Shown: positions 9,852 to 19,843, numbered from the stretch's first letter. The stretch: DNA of 64,000 nt from Pseudocitrobacter corydidari (GCF_021172065.1 NZ_CP087880.1:927111-991110); one strand, 5' to 3'. A program made the numbers and translations. Notes: generated from the letters alone by a model not told the origin.

Positions 9852-10196
9852 TTATACTGCGGCGATAATTTTAATTTCGACCTTATACTCCGCTTTCATC
9901 AGTCTGGCCTGCACGGTGCAACGCACCGGCGCATGGCCCGCAACAACCCATTCATCCCACGCTTTGTTCATTGCGGCGAAATCATCTCCGTTGGCGAGAA
10001 AAATCGTCGCATCAAGAATTTTGGTTTTATCGCTACCCTGTTTTTGCAAAATCGCGTCAATCTGCGCCAGAGTGTTCGCTGTTTGCTCGTAAGCATCTGC
10101 TTGCAGATTTTCCGGTACCCCGGTGTAGTACAGCGTCTGGTTGTGAATCACGACATCAGACCAGCGGGCTTCGGCATCAATACGCGTAATCGTCAT
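9852..10196 (-). CDS. yoaB: YoaB, RidA/YjgF-family protein
   Basis: This 114-residue member of the RidA family corresponds to E. coli YoaB. RidA itself hydrolyses reactive enamine/imine intermediates from PLP enzymes; whether this subfamily does the same is unproven. The conserved arginine lies in APVRCTVQARLM, and the fold is expected to be a trimer. I begin it at 10196 (MTITRIDAEARWSDVV) where AGAGGAAA precedes the ATG; the frame continues upstream to 10244 without a site and with no family match. Confidence 0.92.
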   Translation of the reverse strand: MTITRIDAEARWSDVVIHNQTLYYTGVPENLQADAYEQTANTLAQIDAILQKQGSDKTKILDATIFLANGDDFAAMNKAWDEWVVAGHAPVRCTVQARLMKAEYKVEIKIIAAV

Positions 10197-10325
10197 TGCA
10201 GTTTCCTCTGTTGAAGTTCCTTTACGTGCGCAAGAGTGCCACATTGTTGCCCGGTCGTCACCCGTTCGACTGGCGAAAGGACGGTCAGCCTGACATAATC
10301 ACTGTCCAAATAAACAGGGGGCAGT

Positions 10326-12236
10326 GTGACGGACGATTTTGCAGCAGACGGTCAGTTAGCGAAAGCGATTACCGGTTTCAAACCACGCGAACCGCAGCGC
10401 CAGATGGCGCACGCCGTGGCGCAGGCAATCCGTGACGGCGAACCGTTGGTGGTGGAAGCGGGTACCGGTACCGGGAAAACCTACGCCTATCTTGCGCCCG
10501 CGCTGCGCGCCGATAAAAAGGTGATTATCTCTACCGGCTCGAAAGCGTTGCAGGATCAGCTCTACAGCCGTGATTTACCCACGGTGGCGAAAGCCCTGGA
10601 ATTCAAAGGCAAACTGGCGTTACTGAAAGGGCGTTCGAACTACTTGTGTATTGAACGTCTTGAACAGCAGGCGCTGGCGGGCGGCGATCTGCCGGTGAAC
10701 ACCTTAAGCGATGTTATTCTGCTCCGTTCGTGGGCGAATCAAACGATTGATGGCGACATCAGCACCTGTGTCAGCGTCGCGGAAGATTCGCAGGCCTGGC
10801 CGCTGGTCACCAGCACAAATGACAACTGCCTCGGTAGCGACTGCCCCCAGTACGCCGACTGCTTTGTGGTGAAGGCGCGTAAAAAAGCGATGGACGCCGA
10901 TGTGGTGGTGGTCAACCATCACCTGTTTCTGGCCGATATGGTGGTCAAAGAGAGCGGTTTCGGGGAACTCATACCCGAGGCCGAGGTGATGATTTTCGAT
11001 GAAGCGCATCAGCTTCCTGATATCGCCAGCCAGTATTTTGGTCAGTCGCTCTCCAGCCGACAGCTGTTAGACCTCGCCAAAGACATCACCATCGCGTACC
11101 GAACAGAACTGAAAGATACCCAGCAATTGCAAAAATGTGCTGACCGCCTGGCGCAGGCCACTCAGGACTTCCGCTTGCAGCTGGGCGATCCTGGCTATCG
11201 CGGGAATCTGCGTGAACTGCTGGCAGATAACACCATTCAGCGCGCGCTTCTGTTGTTAGATGATGCGCTGGAGCTGTGCTATGACGTCGCCAAACTGTCG
11301 CTGGGGCGCTCTGCTTTGCTGGACGCGGCCTTTGAACGGGCGACGCTGTATCGTGCGCGACTCAAACGGTTGAAAGACGTCAACCAGCCGGGTTACAGCT
11401 ACTGGTATGAGTGCAACTCGCGCCACTTTACCATGGCGCTAACGCCGCTCACGGTAGCCGATAAATTCAAAGAAGTCATGGCGCAGAAGCCGGGTAGCTG
11501 GATTTTTACCTCGGCCACCTTATCGGTGAACGACGATCTGCATCACTTCACCGATCGCCTCGGCATCGGAGAGGCGCACTCACTCCTGTTGCCGAGCCCG
11601 TTTGACTACGCGCATCAGGCACTGCTGTGCGTACCGCGTAACCTGCCGTTACCCAATCAGCCCGGCGCGGCGCGTCATCTGGCGGCCATGTTAAAACCGA
11701 TCATCGAAGCCAACGATGGCCGCTGTTTTATGCTTTGCACCTCACACGCCATGATGCGTGATCTGGCGGAGCAGTTCCGCGCCACTATGACGTTACCGGT
11801 GTTACTCCAGGGCGAAACCAGCAAAGGGCAGTTGCTGCAACAGTTTGTCAGCGCGGGTAATGCGCTACTGGTGGCGACCAGCAGTTTCTGGGAAGGTGTG
11901 GATGTGCGTGGTGATGCGCTCTCGTTGGTGATCATCGATAAACTGCCGTTTACCTCACCGGATGACCCGCTGCTGAAGGCGCGAATGGAAGATTGTCGTC
12001 TGCGCGGCGGCGATCCCTTTGAAGACGTTCAGCTGCCGGATGCGGTCATTACCCTTAAACAGGGCGTCGGGCGTTTGATTCGCGACACCGACGATCGCGG
12101 TGTGCTGGTGATTTGCGACAATCGTCTGGTGATGCGCCCGTACGGCGCAACGTTCCTTGCCAGCCTGCCGCCTGCACCGCGCACGCGGGATATCGGGCGC
12201 GCGGTTCGTTTCCTGGCGATGTCATCCATTCGTTAA
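10326..12236 (+). CDS. yoaA: YoaA, XPD/DinG-type Fe-S DNA helicase
   Basis: This superfamily 2 helicase of 636 residues is the same length as E. coli YoaA, which works with HolC (Pol III chi) in DNA damage tolerance. Walker A is AGTGTGKT at residues 45-52, and four cysteines for an iron-sulfur cluster occur in the RSNYLC and NDNCLGSDC..DC segments. The DEAH box (IFDEAHQ), TSATLS and the C-terminal QGVGRLIRD motif are present. The start is GTG after CAGGGGGCA, as in E. coli. It is divergent from yoaB and cotranscribed with tsaB downstream (78-base gap). Confidence 0.96.
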   Translation: MTDDFAADGQLAKAITGFKPREPQRQMAHAVAQAIRDGEPLVVEAGTGTGKTYAYLAPALRADKKVIISTGSKALQDQLYSRDLPTVAKALEFKGKLALLKGRSNYLCIERLEQQALAGGDLPVNTLSDVILLRSWANQTIDGDISTCVSVAEDSQAWPLVTSTNDNCLGSDCPQYADCFVVKARKKAMDADVVVVNHHLFLADMVVKESGFGELIPEAEVMIFDEAHQLPDIASQYFGQSLSSRQLLDLAKDITIAYRTELKDTQQLQKCADRLAQATQDFRLQLGDPGYRGNLRELLADNTIQRALLLLDDALELCYDVAKLSLGRSALLDAAFERATLYRARLKRLKDVNQPGYSYWYECNSRHFTMALTPLTVADKFKEVMAQKPGSWIFTSATLSVNDDLHHFTDRLGIGEAHSLLLPSPFDYAHQALLCVPRNLPLPNQPGAARHLAAMLKPIIEANDGRCFMLCTSHAMMRDLAEQFRATMTLPVLLQGETSKGQLLQQFVSAGNALLVATSSFWEGVDVRGDALSLVIIDKLPFTSPDDPLLKARMEDCRLRGGDPFEDVQLPDAVITLKQGVGRLIRDTDDRGVLVICDNRLVMRPYGATFLASLPPAPRTRDIGRAVRFLAMSSIR

Positions 12237-12314
12237 CAAGGGCGCAGCCTGGTACAAAGTGTGCTAAGATGCGCGCCATTTTATTGATCTGCAATTGCGA
12301 GAGCGCGACGAATC

Positions 12315-13013
12315 ATGCGAATTCTGGCTATCGACACCGCCACGGAAGCCTGCTCGGCTGCCCTGTGGAATACCGGTGACATCTGTGCTCATTTTGAACT
12401 CTGTCCTCGTGAACACACCCAACGCATTCTGCCTGTGGTGCAGGATATTCTTAGCCAAAGCGGCGTCACTTTAGCGGAGCTGGACGCGCTGGCTTTTGGC
12501 CGTGGGCCGGGCAGTTTTACCGGTGTGCGTATCGGTATCGGTATCGCGCAGGGGCTGGCGCTCGGCGCTGAACTGCCGATGATTGGCGTCTCGACGCTTG
12601 CGACCATGGCGCAGGGCGCATTCCGCAAAAGCGGCGCGACGCGCGTTCTGGCCGCCATTGATGCCCGCATGGGCGAAGTCTACTGGGCGGAGTATGTTCG
12701 CGACGAGCAGGGCATCTGGCACGGCGAAGAGAGTGAAGCGGTACTGAAACCGGAAGCGGTTAAAGCACGTCTCATGCAGTTATCCGGTGAATGGGTAACC
12801 GTGGGCACCGGTTGGCCGGCATGGCCTGAACTGGCCGCCGACGCCACGCACCTCACGATAACCGATGGCGAGGTGTTACTGCCCGCAGCCGAAGATATGC
12901 TACCCATCGCGGTTTATCTGCTGGAGCAGGGCAAAACCGTCGCCGTTGAGAAAGCCGAACCTAAATATTTACGCAACGAAGTGGCATGGAAGAAACTTCC
13001 GGGCCGTGAATGA
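12315..13013 (+). CDS. tsaB: TsaB, tRNA t6A biosynthesis scaffold
   Basis: TsaB (YeaZ) is an inactive ASKHA-fold paralogue of TsaD and the hub of the TsaBDE complex that makes threonylcarbamoyl-adenosine at A37 of ANN-decoding tRNAs; it is essential in E. coli. The 232-residue protein begins [19 protein letters not shown] and carries the [23 protein letters not shown] block of the family. It follows yoaA and precedes the slp-family gene by 38 bases on the same strand. No anomaly is seen. Confidence 0.97.
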   Translation: MRILAIDTATEACSAALWNTGDICAHFELCPREHTQRILPVVQDILSQSGVTLAELDALAFGRGPGSFTGVRIGIGIAQGLALGAELPMIGVSTLATMAQGAFRKSGATRVLAAIDARMGEVYWAEYVRDEQGIWHGEESEAVLKPEAVKARLMQLSGEWVTVGTGWPAWPELAADATHLTITDGEVLLPAAEDMLPIAVYLLEQGKTVAVEKAEPKYLRNEVAWKKLPGRE

Positions 13014-13051
13014 ATCTTAGTAAGTAAATACTGAGAAAAAGGAGTTGCATC

Positions 13052-13639
13052 ATGGCGGGTCAAAAAGCGGTCGTTCGCATTGCTCTGGCGGGGCTTATTG
13101 CTGTCGCACTGAGTGGCTGCGTCAGCGTGCCGGATGCTATTAAGGGCAGCAGCCCAACGCCGCAGCAGGATCTGGTGCGCGTAATGGCATCGCCGCAGTT
13201 GTATGTCGGCCAGGAGTCCCGTTTCGGTGGGAAAGTGGTCAATGTGCAGAATACCAACGGTAATACGCGTCTGGAAATTGCTACCGTACCCCTCGACAGC
13301 GGTGCGCGCCCGATTCTTGGCGAACCTTCGCGCGGGCGAATTTATGCCGATGTTAATGGCTTCCTTGACCCCGTCGATTTCCGTGGGCAACTGGTGACGG
13401 TTGTCGGCCCTATTGCGGGCACGGTGGAAGGCAAGATTGGCAATACCGCCTACAAGTATCTGCGTGTTCAGGTCACCGGCTATAAACGCTGGCGGGTGAC
13501 CCAGCAGGTGGTGATGCCGCCGCAGCCGATTGATCCCTGGTTCTACGGCCCGCATCCGTGGCGTGGGGGTTACGGTTATGGCGGTTGGGGATGGTATAAC
13601 CCCGGCCCCGCTCAGGTACAAACTATCGTTACTGAATAA
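13052..13639 (+). CDS. yeaY: YeaY, Slp-family outer-membrane lipoprotein
   Basis: This is a lipoprotein of 195 residues. The signal peptide ends in the lipobox LSGC with the lipidated Cys at residue 23; the next residue is Val, which favours the outer membrane. The Slp domain follows ([49 protein letters not shown]), and the tail is Gly/Tyr/Trp-rich (residues about 165-188). An AAGGAG lies 8 bases before the ATG. Its role is unknown; the paralogue Slp is a starvation lipoprotein. A strong terminator follows at 13658. Confidence 0.94.
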   Translation: MAGQKAVVRIALAGLIAVALSGCVSVPDAIKGSSPTPQQDLVRVMASPQLYVGQESRFGGKVVNVQNTNGNTRLEIATVPLDSGARPILGEPSRGRIYADVNGFLDPVDFRGQLVTVVGPIAGTVEGKIGNTAYKYLRVQVTGYKRWRVTQQVVMPPQPIDPWFYGPHPWRGGYGYGGWGWYNPGPAQVQTIVTE

Positions 13640-13657
13640 CGAATTGATTTGTAAAAG

Positions 13658-13690
13658 AAAAGAGGCAGCGGCTAGTCCGCTGTCTCTTTA
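13658..13690 (+). terminator. terminator after yeaY
   Basis: An 11-bp stem with one G-U pair (AGAGGCAGCGG, then CCGCTGTCTCT) is followed by TTTATTTAG. It lies 20 bases after the yeaY stop and would isolate tsaB-yeaY from fadD. Confidence 0.8.
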
Positions 13691-13754
13691 TTTAGATGGT
13701 ATTAGAAAAATAAAAAGTGACGCGCTTCGCAACCTGCGGTTTGTGTAATTAATA

Positions 13755-13771
13755 AACTGGTACGCTGAGTT
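13755..13771 (+). promoter_or_regulatory. candidate FadR operator before fadD
   Basis: The 17-base word AACTGGTACGCTGAGTT agrees well with the FadR operator pattern (A-N-CTGGT-CYGAC-NNGTT type), including the CTGGT and GAGTT halves. It lies about 75 bases before the fadD start, where FadR represses fadD in E. coli. FadR itself is encoded at 23064. The assignment is by pattern and context. Confidence 0.6.
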
Positions 13772-13843
13772 AATATTATGTTAACGGATGGTTTATTAAT
13801 TGGGGTTGTGATGACGACGAATACGCATTTTAGAGGTGATACT

Positions 13844-15529
13844 TTGAAGAAGGTTTGGCTCAACCGTTATCCGTCCGATGTTCCGGCGGATATCAATCCT
13901 GACCGTTATCAATCCCTGGTTGAACTCTTCGAACATGCCACGACGCGCTATGCTGACCAGCCAGCGTTCGTCAACATGGGCGAAGTGATGACGTTTCGTA
14001 AACTGGAAGAGCGCAGTCGTGCGTTCGCCGCCTATCTTCAGCAGGGGCTTGGGTTACAAAAGGGCGATCGCGTGGCGTTGATGATGCCGAACCTGCTGCA
14101 ATATCCGGTCGCGCTGTTTGGTATTCTACGTGCGGGCATGATTGCGGTGAACGTCAACCCGCTCTATACCCCACGCGAGCTGGAGCATCAGCTCAACGAC
14201 AGCGGTGCGGCAGCAATTGTCATTGTCTCCAACTTTGCCCACACCCTGGAAAAAGTCGTCGAAAAAACCCAGGTGAAGCACGTTATTCTGACGCGCATGG
14301 GCGATCAGCTTTCCACCGCGAAAGGGACGCTGGTTAACTTTGTGGTGAAGTACATCAAGCGTCTGGTGCCAAAATATCATCTGCCGGATGCTATCTCTTT
14401 CCGTCGCGCGCTGCACAACGGCTATCGGCTTCAGTATGTTAAACCTGAGATCAGCGCCGACGATCTCGCGTTCCTGCAATATACCGGCGGCACTACCGGC
14501 GTGGCGAAAGGCGCGATGCTCACGCACCGCAATATGCTCGCCAACCTCGAACAGGTTAACGCCACCTATGGGCCGTTGTTGCATCGCGGTACGGAGCTGG
14601 TGATAACCGCACTGCCGCTGTATCACATCTTTGCGCTCACCATGAACTGCCTGCTGTTTATCGAGCTGGGCGGTAAGAACGTGTTAATCACCAACCCGCG
14701 CGATATTCCGGGGCTGGTGAAAGAGCTGGCAAAATACCCGTTTACCGCGATGACCGGGGTAAATACCTTATTCAACGCGCTGCTGAACAACAAAGAGTTT
14801 CAGCAGCTCGACTTTTCGACACTGCATCTCTCGGCGGGCGGCGGCATGCCGGTACAGAATGCGGTTGCTGAACGCTGGGTAAAACTGACCGGGCAGTATC
14901 TGCTGGAAGGTTACGGCCTGACGGAGTGCTCGCCGCTGGTGAGCGTCAACCCGCACGATATCGACTATCACAGCGGCAGTATTGGCCTGCCGGTGCCGTC
15001 CACCGATGTTAAGCTGGTGGATGATGACGATAACGAAGTGGCGCACGGCGAGCCGGGTGAACTTTGCGTGAAAGGGCCACAGGTGATGCTGGGCTACTGG
15101 CAGCGTCCGGACGCGACGGATGAAATCATCAAAGACGGCTGGCTGCATACTGGCGATATCGCGGTGATGGACGACGAAGGCTTCCTGCGTATTGTCGATC
15201 GCAAAAAAGACATGATTCTGGTCTCTGGCTTCAATGTGTATCCAAATGAAATTGAAGATGTAGTGATGCAGCATCCTGGCGTTCAGGAAGTGGCGGCCGT
15301 CGGCGTACCGGCGGGAAGTAGCGGCGAAACGGTGAAGATTTTTGTCGTTAAGAAAGACGCCTCGTTAACTGATGAAGCGCTCATCACCTTCTGCCGCCGC
15401 CAGCTAACGGGCTATAAGGTGCCGAAACTTGTCGAATTCCGTGATGAATTACCGAAGTCTAACGTTGGTAAGATTTTGAGACGAGAATTACGTGACGAAG
15501 CACGTGCTAAAGTAGAGAATAAAGGCTGA
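13844..15529 (+). CDS. fadD: FadD, long-chain acyl-CoA synthetase
   Basis: It activates long-chain fatty acids to acyl-CoA with ATP as they cross the inner membrane, the entry step of beta-oxidation. The 561-residue protein matches E. coli FadD in length and sequence: the AMP-binding motif [18 protein letters not shown] near residue 210, a YGLTECSP loop, and the FACS motif [25 protein letters not shown] near 430-460. I chose the TTG start at 13844 ([12 protein letters not shown]) because GAGGTGAT precedes it and E. coli fadD also uses TTG; the in-frame ATGs upstream add an unrelated leader. Confidence 0.97.
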   Translation: MKKVWLNRYPSDVPADINPDRYQSLVELFEHATTRYADQPAFVNMGEVMTFRKLEERSRAFAAYLQQGLGLQKGDRVALMMPNLLQYPVALFGILRAGMIAVNVNPLYTPRELEHQLNDSGAAAIVIVSNFAHTLEKVVEKTQVKHVILTRMGDQLSTAKGTLVNFVVKYIKRLVPKYHLPDAISFRRALHNGYRLQYVKPEISADDLAFLQYTGGTTGVAKGAMLTHRNMLANLEQVNATYGPLLHRGTELVITALPLYHIFALTMNCLLFIELGGKNVLITNPRDIPGLVKELAKYPFTAMTGVNTLFNALLNNKEFQQLDFSTLHLSAGGGMPVQNAVAERWVKLTGQYLLEGYGLTECSPLVSVNPHDIDYHSGSIGLPVPSTDVKLVDDDDNEVAHGEPGELCVKGPQVMLGYWQRPDATDEIIKDGWLHTGDIAVMDDEGFLRIVDRKKDMILVSGFNVYPNEIEDVVMQHPGVQEVAAVGVPAGSSGETVKIFVVKKDASLTDEALITFCRRQLTGYKVPKLVEFRDELPKSNVGKILRRELRDEARAKVENKG

Positions 15530-15548
15530 GAAATTTCTAAGTCGCCAG

Positions 15549-15571
15549 ACGCCGGCTATGCCGGCGTTTTT
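15549..15571 (+). terminator. terminator of fadD
   Basis: An 8-bp G/C-rich stem, ACGCCGGC-TAT-GCCGGCGT, is followed directly by TTTTTATT. It is a classic intrinsic terminator 20 bases after the fadD stop and 28 before rnd. Confidence 0.88.
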
Positions 15572-15598
15572 ATTGGGCGCAATCTAAGAGAGTATGAT

Positions 15599-16726
15599 TT
15601 GAACTATCAGATGATCACCACCAACGAAGCGCTGAGCACCTTGTGCGAAGCCGTTGCGCAGGTTACTTCCATCGCGCTGGACACCGAGTTTGTCCGCACC
15701 CGTACCTATTATCCGCAGCTGGGACTCATTCAGCTGTTTGATGGTCAGCAAACGTCGCTTATCGATCCGCTCGGCATTACCGACTGGTCTCCGTTGCAGG
15801 CGATTTTGCAGGACACCCGCATCACTAAGTTCCTGCACGCGGGTAGCGAAGACCTGGAAGTGTTTCTGAATGTATTCGGTTCAATGCCAAAACCGCTGAT
15901 TGATACCCAAATTCTGGCCGCGTTTTGCGGCCGCCCGATGTCCTGGGGTTTTGCGGCGATGGTGGAAGAGTATACCGGCGTCAAACTGGACAAAAGCGAG
16001 TCGCGTACCGACTGGCTGGCGCGCCCGTTGACCGAGCGTCAATGCATCTATGCGGCGGCAGACGTCTGGTATCTGCTGCCTATCGCGCACAAGCTGATGG
16101 CGGAAACCGAGCAGGCAGGGCGCTTAGACGCCGCACTGGATGAGTGCCGTCTCATGCAGCAGCGTCGTCAGGAAGTGGTTGACCCGGCGGAAGCCTGGCG
16201 CGACATCACCAACGCCTGGCAACTGCGTACGCGTCAGCTGGCGTGCCTGCAACTGCTGGCCGACTGGCGTCTGCGTAAAGCCCGTGAGCGCGATCTGGCG
16301 GTGAATTTTGTGGTGCGTGAAGAACATCTGTGGAGCGTGGCGCGCTATATGCCGGGCAGCATGGGCGAGCTCGACAGTCTGGGCCTTTCCGGTAGTGAGA
16401 TCCGCTTCCATGGTAAAACGCTGCTGAGCCTGGTGGCGAAAGCGCAGGCGCTACCGGATGACGCACTGCCAGAGCCGTTGCTGAATCTGATGGACATGCC
16501 GGGCTATCGCAAAGCGTTTAAAGAGATTAAAGCGCTGGTGCAGGAAGTGGGGCAGGAATCTGGTGTAAGTGCCGAACTGCTGGCGTCGCGTCGCCAGATT
16601 AACCAGTTGCTGAACTGGCACTGGCAGCTGAAAACCTTCGCCAGCGCACCAGAGATGATCTCCGGCTGGCGCGGCGAGCTGCTGGGTGGCCGTCTTGACG
16701 CGCTGCTCGCCGAGTATCCGCGCTAA
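15599..16726 (+). CDS. rnd: RNase D
   Basis: This is a 3'-5' exoribonuclease that trims tRNA precursors and other stable RNAs. The 375-residue protein has a DEDD exonuclease domain (about 1-170) with Asp28 and Glu30 in LDTEFVRTRTYYPQ, Asp in FLHAGSEDLEVF and YAAADVWYLLP, then an HRDC domain (about 210-290) and a second HRDC-like segment. It begins with TTG at 15599, as does E. coli rnd, whose rare start limits expression. The next gene, minE, is convergent; in E. coli K-12 the two loci are far apart. Confidence 0.97.
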   Translation: MNYQMITTNEALSTLCEAVAQVTSIALDTEFVRTRTYYPQLGLIQLFDGQQTSLIDPLGITDWSPLQAILQDTRITKFLHAGSEDLEVFLNVFGSMPKPLIDTQILAAFCGRPMSWGFAAMVEEYTGVKLDKSESRTDWLARPLTERQCIYAAADVWYLLPIAHKLMAETEQAGRLDAALDECRLMQQRRQEVVDPAEAWRDITNAWQLRTRQLACLQLLADWRLRKARERDLAVNFVVREEHLWSVARYMPGSMGELDSLGLSGSEIRFHGKTLLSLVAKAQALPDDALPEPLLNLMDMPGYRKAFKEIKALVQEVGQESGVSAELLASRRQINQLLNWHWQLKTFASAPEMISGWRGELLGGRLDALLAEYPR

Positions 16727-16731
16727 AAAAG

Positions 16732-16766
16732 AAACCCCGGTGGCCTGCGCCTTCCGGGGTTTTTTC
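16732..16766. terminator. bidirectional terminator between rnd and minE
   Basis: The stem AACCCCGG/CCGGGGTT has arms at 16733-16740 and 16754-16761, with TTTTTC on the rnd side and TTTCTTTTTT on the minE side. It can end both convergent units. Confidence 0.85.
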
Positions 16767-16784
16767 TCACATCGACCAGCGATA

Positions 16785-17054
16785 TCAGGACTTAGATTCT
16801 TCCGCTTCCGGTAAGGTCACGTTAAGTTCCAGAATCGAGATATCCCCGTCTTTCTGTTCCAGCTGTACTGTCACCATTTCCGGGTCAATCTGAATGTATT
16901 TGCAGATGACTTCCAGAATGTCCTTGCGCAGCTGCGGCAGGTAATGCGGTTCAGCATCGCTGCGGCGGCGTTCTGCCACAATAATCTGTAAGCGTTCTTT
17001 CGCGATATTCGCGGTGCTCTTTTTTCGTGAGAGAAAAAAGTCGAGTAATGCCAT
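16785..17054 (-). CDS. minE: MinE, cell-division topological specificity factor
   Basis: MinE stimulates MinD ATPase and drives pole-to-pole Min oscillation, keeping FtsZ inhibition away from midcell. The 89-residue protein has the N-terminal membrane-targeting helix ([12 protein letters not shown]), the MinD-contact region (about 12-31, [18 protein letters not shown]) and the C-terminal dimer domain. It is one residue longer than in E. coli, at the Ser-rich C-terminus (EAEESKS). It is last in minCDE, 3 bases after minD. Confidence 0.97.
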   Translation of the reverse strand: MALLDFFLSRKKSTANIAKERLQIIVAERRRSDAEPHYLPQLRKDILEVICKYIQIDPEMVTVQLEQKDGDISILELNVTLPEAEESKS

Positions 17055-17057
17055 AAT

Positions 17058-17870
17058 TTATCCTCCGAACAGGCGTTTGAGGAAACCTTTCTTCTCTTCT
17101 TCAATGAAGCGGAAAGGACGTTCTTCTCCCAACAGACGATCCACAGTGTCAGCGTAGGCTTTACCTGCATCGGACACCGCATCCAGAATAACCGGTTCAC
17201 CCTGGTTGGAGGCGCGCAGTACAGATTGATCTTCCGGGATGACGCCGACCAGTTTAATGCGCAGAATTTCCAGCACATCTTCCATGCTCAGCATATCGCC
17301 TTTGTTTACGCGACCCGGATTGTAGCGGGTCAGCAGAAGGTGTTCTTTAATCGGTTCTTCACCGTTTTCCGCACGACGCGATTTCGAGGCCAGAATGCCC
17401 AGAATGCGGTCGGAGTCGCGCACGGAAGAGACTTCCGGGTTGGTGGTGATGATCGCTTCATCGGCGAAATAGAGCGCCATCAGCGCGCCGGTTTCGATGC
17501 CCGCCGGGGAGTCGCAGACCACAAAGTCGAACTCCATCTTCTTCAGTTCTTCGAGTACTTTTGCGACGCCTTCGCGGGTCAATGCGTCTTTATCACGGGT
17601 CTGTGAGGCCGGAAGAATAAACAGATTTTCCGTGCGCTTATCTTTGATCAGCGCCTGGTTCAGCGTGGCATCGCCCTGAATAACGTTAACGAAATCATAC
17701 ACAACGCGGCGTTCACAGCCCATAATCAGGTCGAGGTTTCGCAGTCCGATATCGAAATCGATAACGACAGTTTTCTTTCCCTTCTGCGCCAAACCAGTCG
17801 CGATGGCCGCGCTGGAGGTGGTTTTGCCCACGCCCCCTTTACCCGAAGTCACAACAATAATGCGTGCCAT
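17058..17870 (-). CDS. minD: MinD, septum-site-determining ATPase
   Basis: This ParA/MinD-family ATPase binds the membrane in its ATP dimer form and recruits MinC. The 270-residue protein shows the deviant Walker A KGGVGKTT with signature Lys11 and Lys16, switch I and switch II (DFDIGLRNLDL; CDSPAGIE), and the C-terminal amphipathic membrane helix (about 256-270, KKGFLKRLFGG). It is nearly identical to E. coli MinD. It lies between minC (22-base gap) and minE (3-base gap). Confidence 0.98.
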   Translation of the reverse strand: MARIIVVTSGKGGVGKTTSSAAIATGLAQKGKKTVVIDFDIGLRNLDLIMGCERRVVYDFVNVIQGDATLNQALIKDKRTENLFILPASQTRDKDALTREGVAKVLEELKKMEFDFVVCDSPAGIETGALMALYFADEAIITTNPEVSSVRDSDRILGILASKSRRAENGEEPIKEHLLLTRYNPGRVNKGDMLSMEDVLEILRIKLVGVIPEDQSVLRASNQGEPVILDAVSDAGKAYADTVDRLLGEERPFRFIEEEKKGFLKRLFGG

Positions 17871-17892
17871 AGAAATTCCTTGTTAAAAGGGA

Positions 17893-18600
17893 TTAATTAA
17901 ACGGTTGAATTGTCAAAGCGCTGTCGTCTAAACGCAGACGCGCCGCTTTGCCATAAAACTCGGCTGGGATTTGATCGCTCAGCCAGTATTCCCCGGCAAT
18001 GGACATCAATTCCGCTGCCAGATGTGTACAAAAAATTTGTGCCTCCCGGTCACCGGCAGCGCCAGCCAGCACGCGTCCCCGCATCATGCCATACACATGA
18101 ATGTTACCATCAGCGATAAGCTCTGCGCCTGCGCTCACGTGGTTTGTAACAATCAGATCACAGTTTGGCGCATAAATGCGCTGACCGGAACGAACCGGCA
18201 TATCAATCAATCGCGTTTTTGTGATCGTGCTAACAGTTGGGGCAGGTTCTGGCTGAGGTTGAGGTTCGGCGGGAGCAGGGCGGGCGATTTTTTCTTTACC
18301 CTCAGTGAGTAAAGGCAGGCCCGCTTTGTCGATTTCCGCTTTCATGCGCGGGTTCTTCGCGCCGCTCACGCCCACAATACGCAAACCCGCAGCATTAATC
18401 GCCTGCTGCAACGGCTGCCATTGGGTCGTCTCTTCCAGGCTACTGACGTTTACCACCACCGGCGCGTGACGAAAAAAAGCCGGAGCCTGAGCCACCTTGT
18501 CTTCTAACGCCTGACGAATAATCTCGGGATTTGCCTCATGCAAATGCACCACTGATAAAGTGAAGCTACTGCCTTTAAGTTCGATTGGCGTGTTTGACAT
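17893..18600 (-). CDS. minC: MinC, FtsZ assembly inhibitor
   Basis: MinC blocks Z-ring formation away from midcell. The 235-residue protein has an N-terminal FtsZ-inhibiting domain (about 1-105), a Pro/Ala/Gln-rich linker (about 106-128, [15 protein letters not shown]) and a C-terminal beta-helix dimer/MinD-binding domain with the RSGQRIYAP and GMMRGR(V)LAGA signature. The E. coli protein has 231 residues; the extra residues lie in the linker. I begin it at 18600 ([12 protein letters not shown]) on homology, with AAGG upstream; a frame to 18630 is not supported. Confidence 0.97.
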   Translation of the reverse strand: MSNTPIELKGSSFTLSVVHLHEANPEIIRQALEDKVAQAPAFFRHAPVVVNVSSLEETTQWQPLQQAINAAGLRIVGVSGAKNPRMKAEIDKAGLPLLTEGKEKIARPAPAEPQPQPEPAPTVSTITKTRLIDMPVRSGQRIYAPNCDLIVTNHVSAGAELIADGNIHVYGMMRGRVLAGAAGDREAQIFCTHLAAELMSIAGEYWLSDQIPAEFYGKAARLRLDDSALTIQPFN

Positions 18601-18726
18601 CCTGGCCTTACTCAATTTGCTATTTATCATCCAGCACTATGCGGTGATATTCCGAAGACTATCAGGCATGTTATAGTCACTGATATATAGAGGCAAGTCA
18701 CCACGGGCTTAAATAAGAGTAAAAGT

Positions 18727-19008
18727 ATGTTTTGTGTGATCTACCGGAGCGCTAAACGCGACCAAACCTATCTTTATGTCGAAAAAAGAGACGATTTCTC
18801 CCGCGTGCCTGAGGAGCTGATGAAAGGCTTCGGGCAACCGCAGTTGGCGATGCTGCTGCCGCTGGACGGGCGTAAACAGCTGGTGAACGCGGATCTTGAA
18901 AAGGTAAAACAGGCCCTCAAAGAGCAGGGATATTATTTACAGATCCCGCCGCCGCCTGAGAATTTACTGAAACAGCATCTGGCCGAATCAGGTAAACCGC
19001 AAGATTAA
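18727..19008 (+). CDS. ycgL: YcgL, UPF0745 small protein
   Basis: This 93-residue protein matches E. coli YcgL ([45 protein letters not shown]), an alpha/beta fold of unknown function. It is divergent from minC across 126 bases and precedes ycgM. It is conserved in gamma-proteobacteria beside minC, so a link with division has been suggested only by context. Confidence 0.92.
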   Translation: MFCVIYRSAKRDQTYLYVEKRDDFSRVPEELMKGFGQPQLAMLLPLDGRKQLVNADLEKVKQALKEQGYYLQIPPPPENLLKQHLAESGKPQD

Positions 19009-19090
19009 TCCTGGTCCGTTATTGATGTTGGTCGAAAAATGAGTCTATTAGTTATAACAAATATGTTTGAAAAACGAATAGGGGAAACGA

Positions 19091-19750
19091 ATGTATCAGC
19101 ATCATAACTGGCAAGGGGCATTGCTGGATTATCCGGTCAGTAAAGTCGTCTGTGTCGGCAGTAATTACGCAAAGCACATTCAGGAAATGGGCAGCGCTAT
19201 TCCGGAAGAACCGGTGTTGTTTATCAAACCGGAAACCGCGCTTTGCGATATTCGCCAACCGCTGGTGCTTCCGCAAGGGCTGGGTTCTGTGCATCATGAA
19301 GTTGAACTGGCGGTGCTGATTGGCGCAACATTGCGCCAGGCAACCGAAGAGCACGTTCAGAAAGCGATTGCGGGTTATGGCGTAGCGCTGGATCTCACGC
19401 TGCGCGATGTGCAGGGTAAAATGAAGAAAGCGGGGCAACCGTGGGAAAAAGCCAAAGGCTTTGATAATTCCTGCCCGATTTCTGGTTTTATTCCGGCTGC
19501 CGAATTCGAGAGCGATCCGCAGAATACGCCGCTGGCGTTAACGGTTAACGGCGAGGTGCGCCAGCAGGGAACGACGGCAGACATGATCCATAAAATCATC
19601 CCGCTGATTGCCTATATGAGCCGTTTCTTCACTCTGAAGCCTGGCGATGTCGTGTTAACCGGCACCCCCGAAGGCGTGGGGCCACTGCTGAGCGGCGATG
19701 AACTGACCGTACAGTTCAACGGCCTTTCCCTCTCTACCCGCGTACTGTAA
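19091..19750 (+). CDS. ycgM: YcgM, fumarylacetoacetate hydrolase-family protein
   Basis: This 219-residue single-domain FAH-family protein closely matches E. coli YcgM. The metal-binding acidic residues are in EVELAVLIG and the DLTLRDVQ segment, and SNYAKHIQEMG forms the substrate lid. Relatives include acylpyruvases and oxaloacetate decarboxylases; a FAHD1-like role is plausible but not shown by sequence. A GGGGAAACGA precedes the ATG. It is followed by ycgN. Confidence 0.93.
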   Translation: MYQHHNWQGALLDYPVSKVVCVGSNYAKHIQEMGSAIPEEPVLFIKPETALCDIRQPLVLPQGLGSVHHEVELAVLIGATLRQATEEHVQKAIAGYGVALDLTLRDVQGKMKKAGQPWEKAKGFDNSCPISGFIPAAEFESDPQNTPLALTVNGEVRQQGTTADMIHKIIPLIAYMSRFFTLKPGDVVLTGTPEGVGPLLSGDELTVQFNGLSLSTRVL

Positions 19751-19757
19751 TCCCTTC

Positions 19758-19780
19758 TTGCCGCCCTGATTGGGCGGCAA
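19758..19780 (+). terminator. hairpin after ycgM
   Basis: A 9-bp stem, TTGCCGCCC-TGATT-GGGCGGCAA, starts 8 bases after the ycgM stop. It lacks a following T run, so it is either a weak terminator or a 3'-end protecting hairpin before ycgN. Confidence 0.55.
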
Positions 19781-19843
19781 AACTTGCATCCCTGTGCCAG
19801 ACTGGTTATAAGGTGCACCCTGGTTTTTGATGTGGACATCCTT

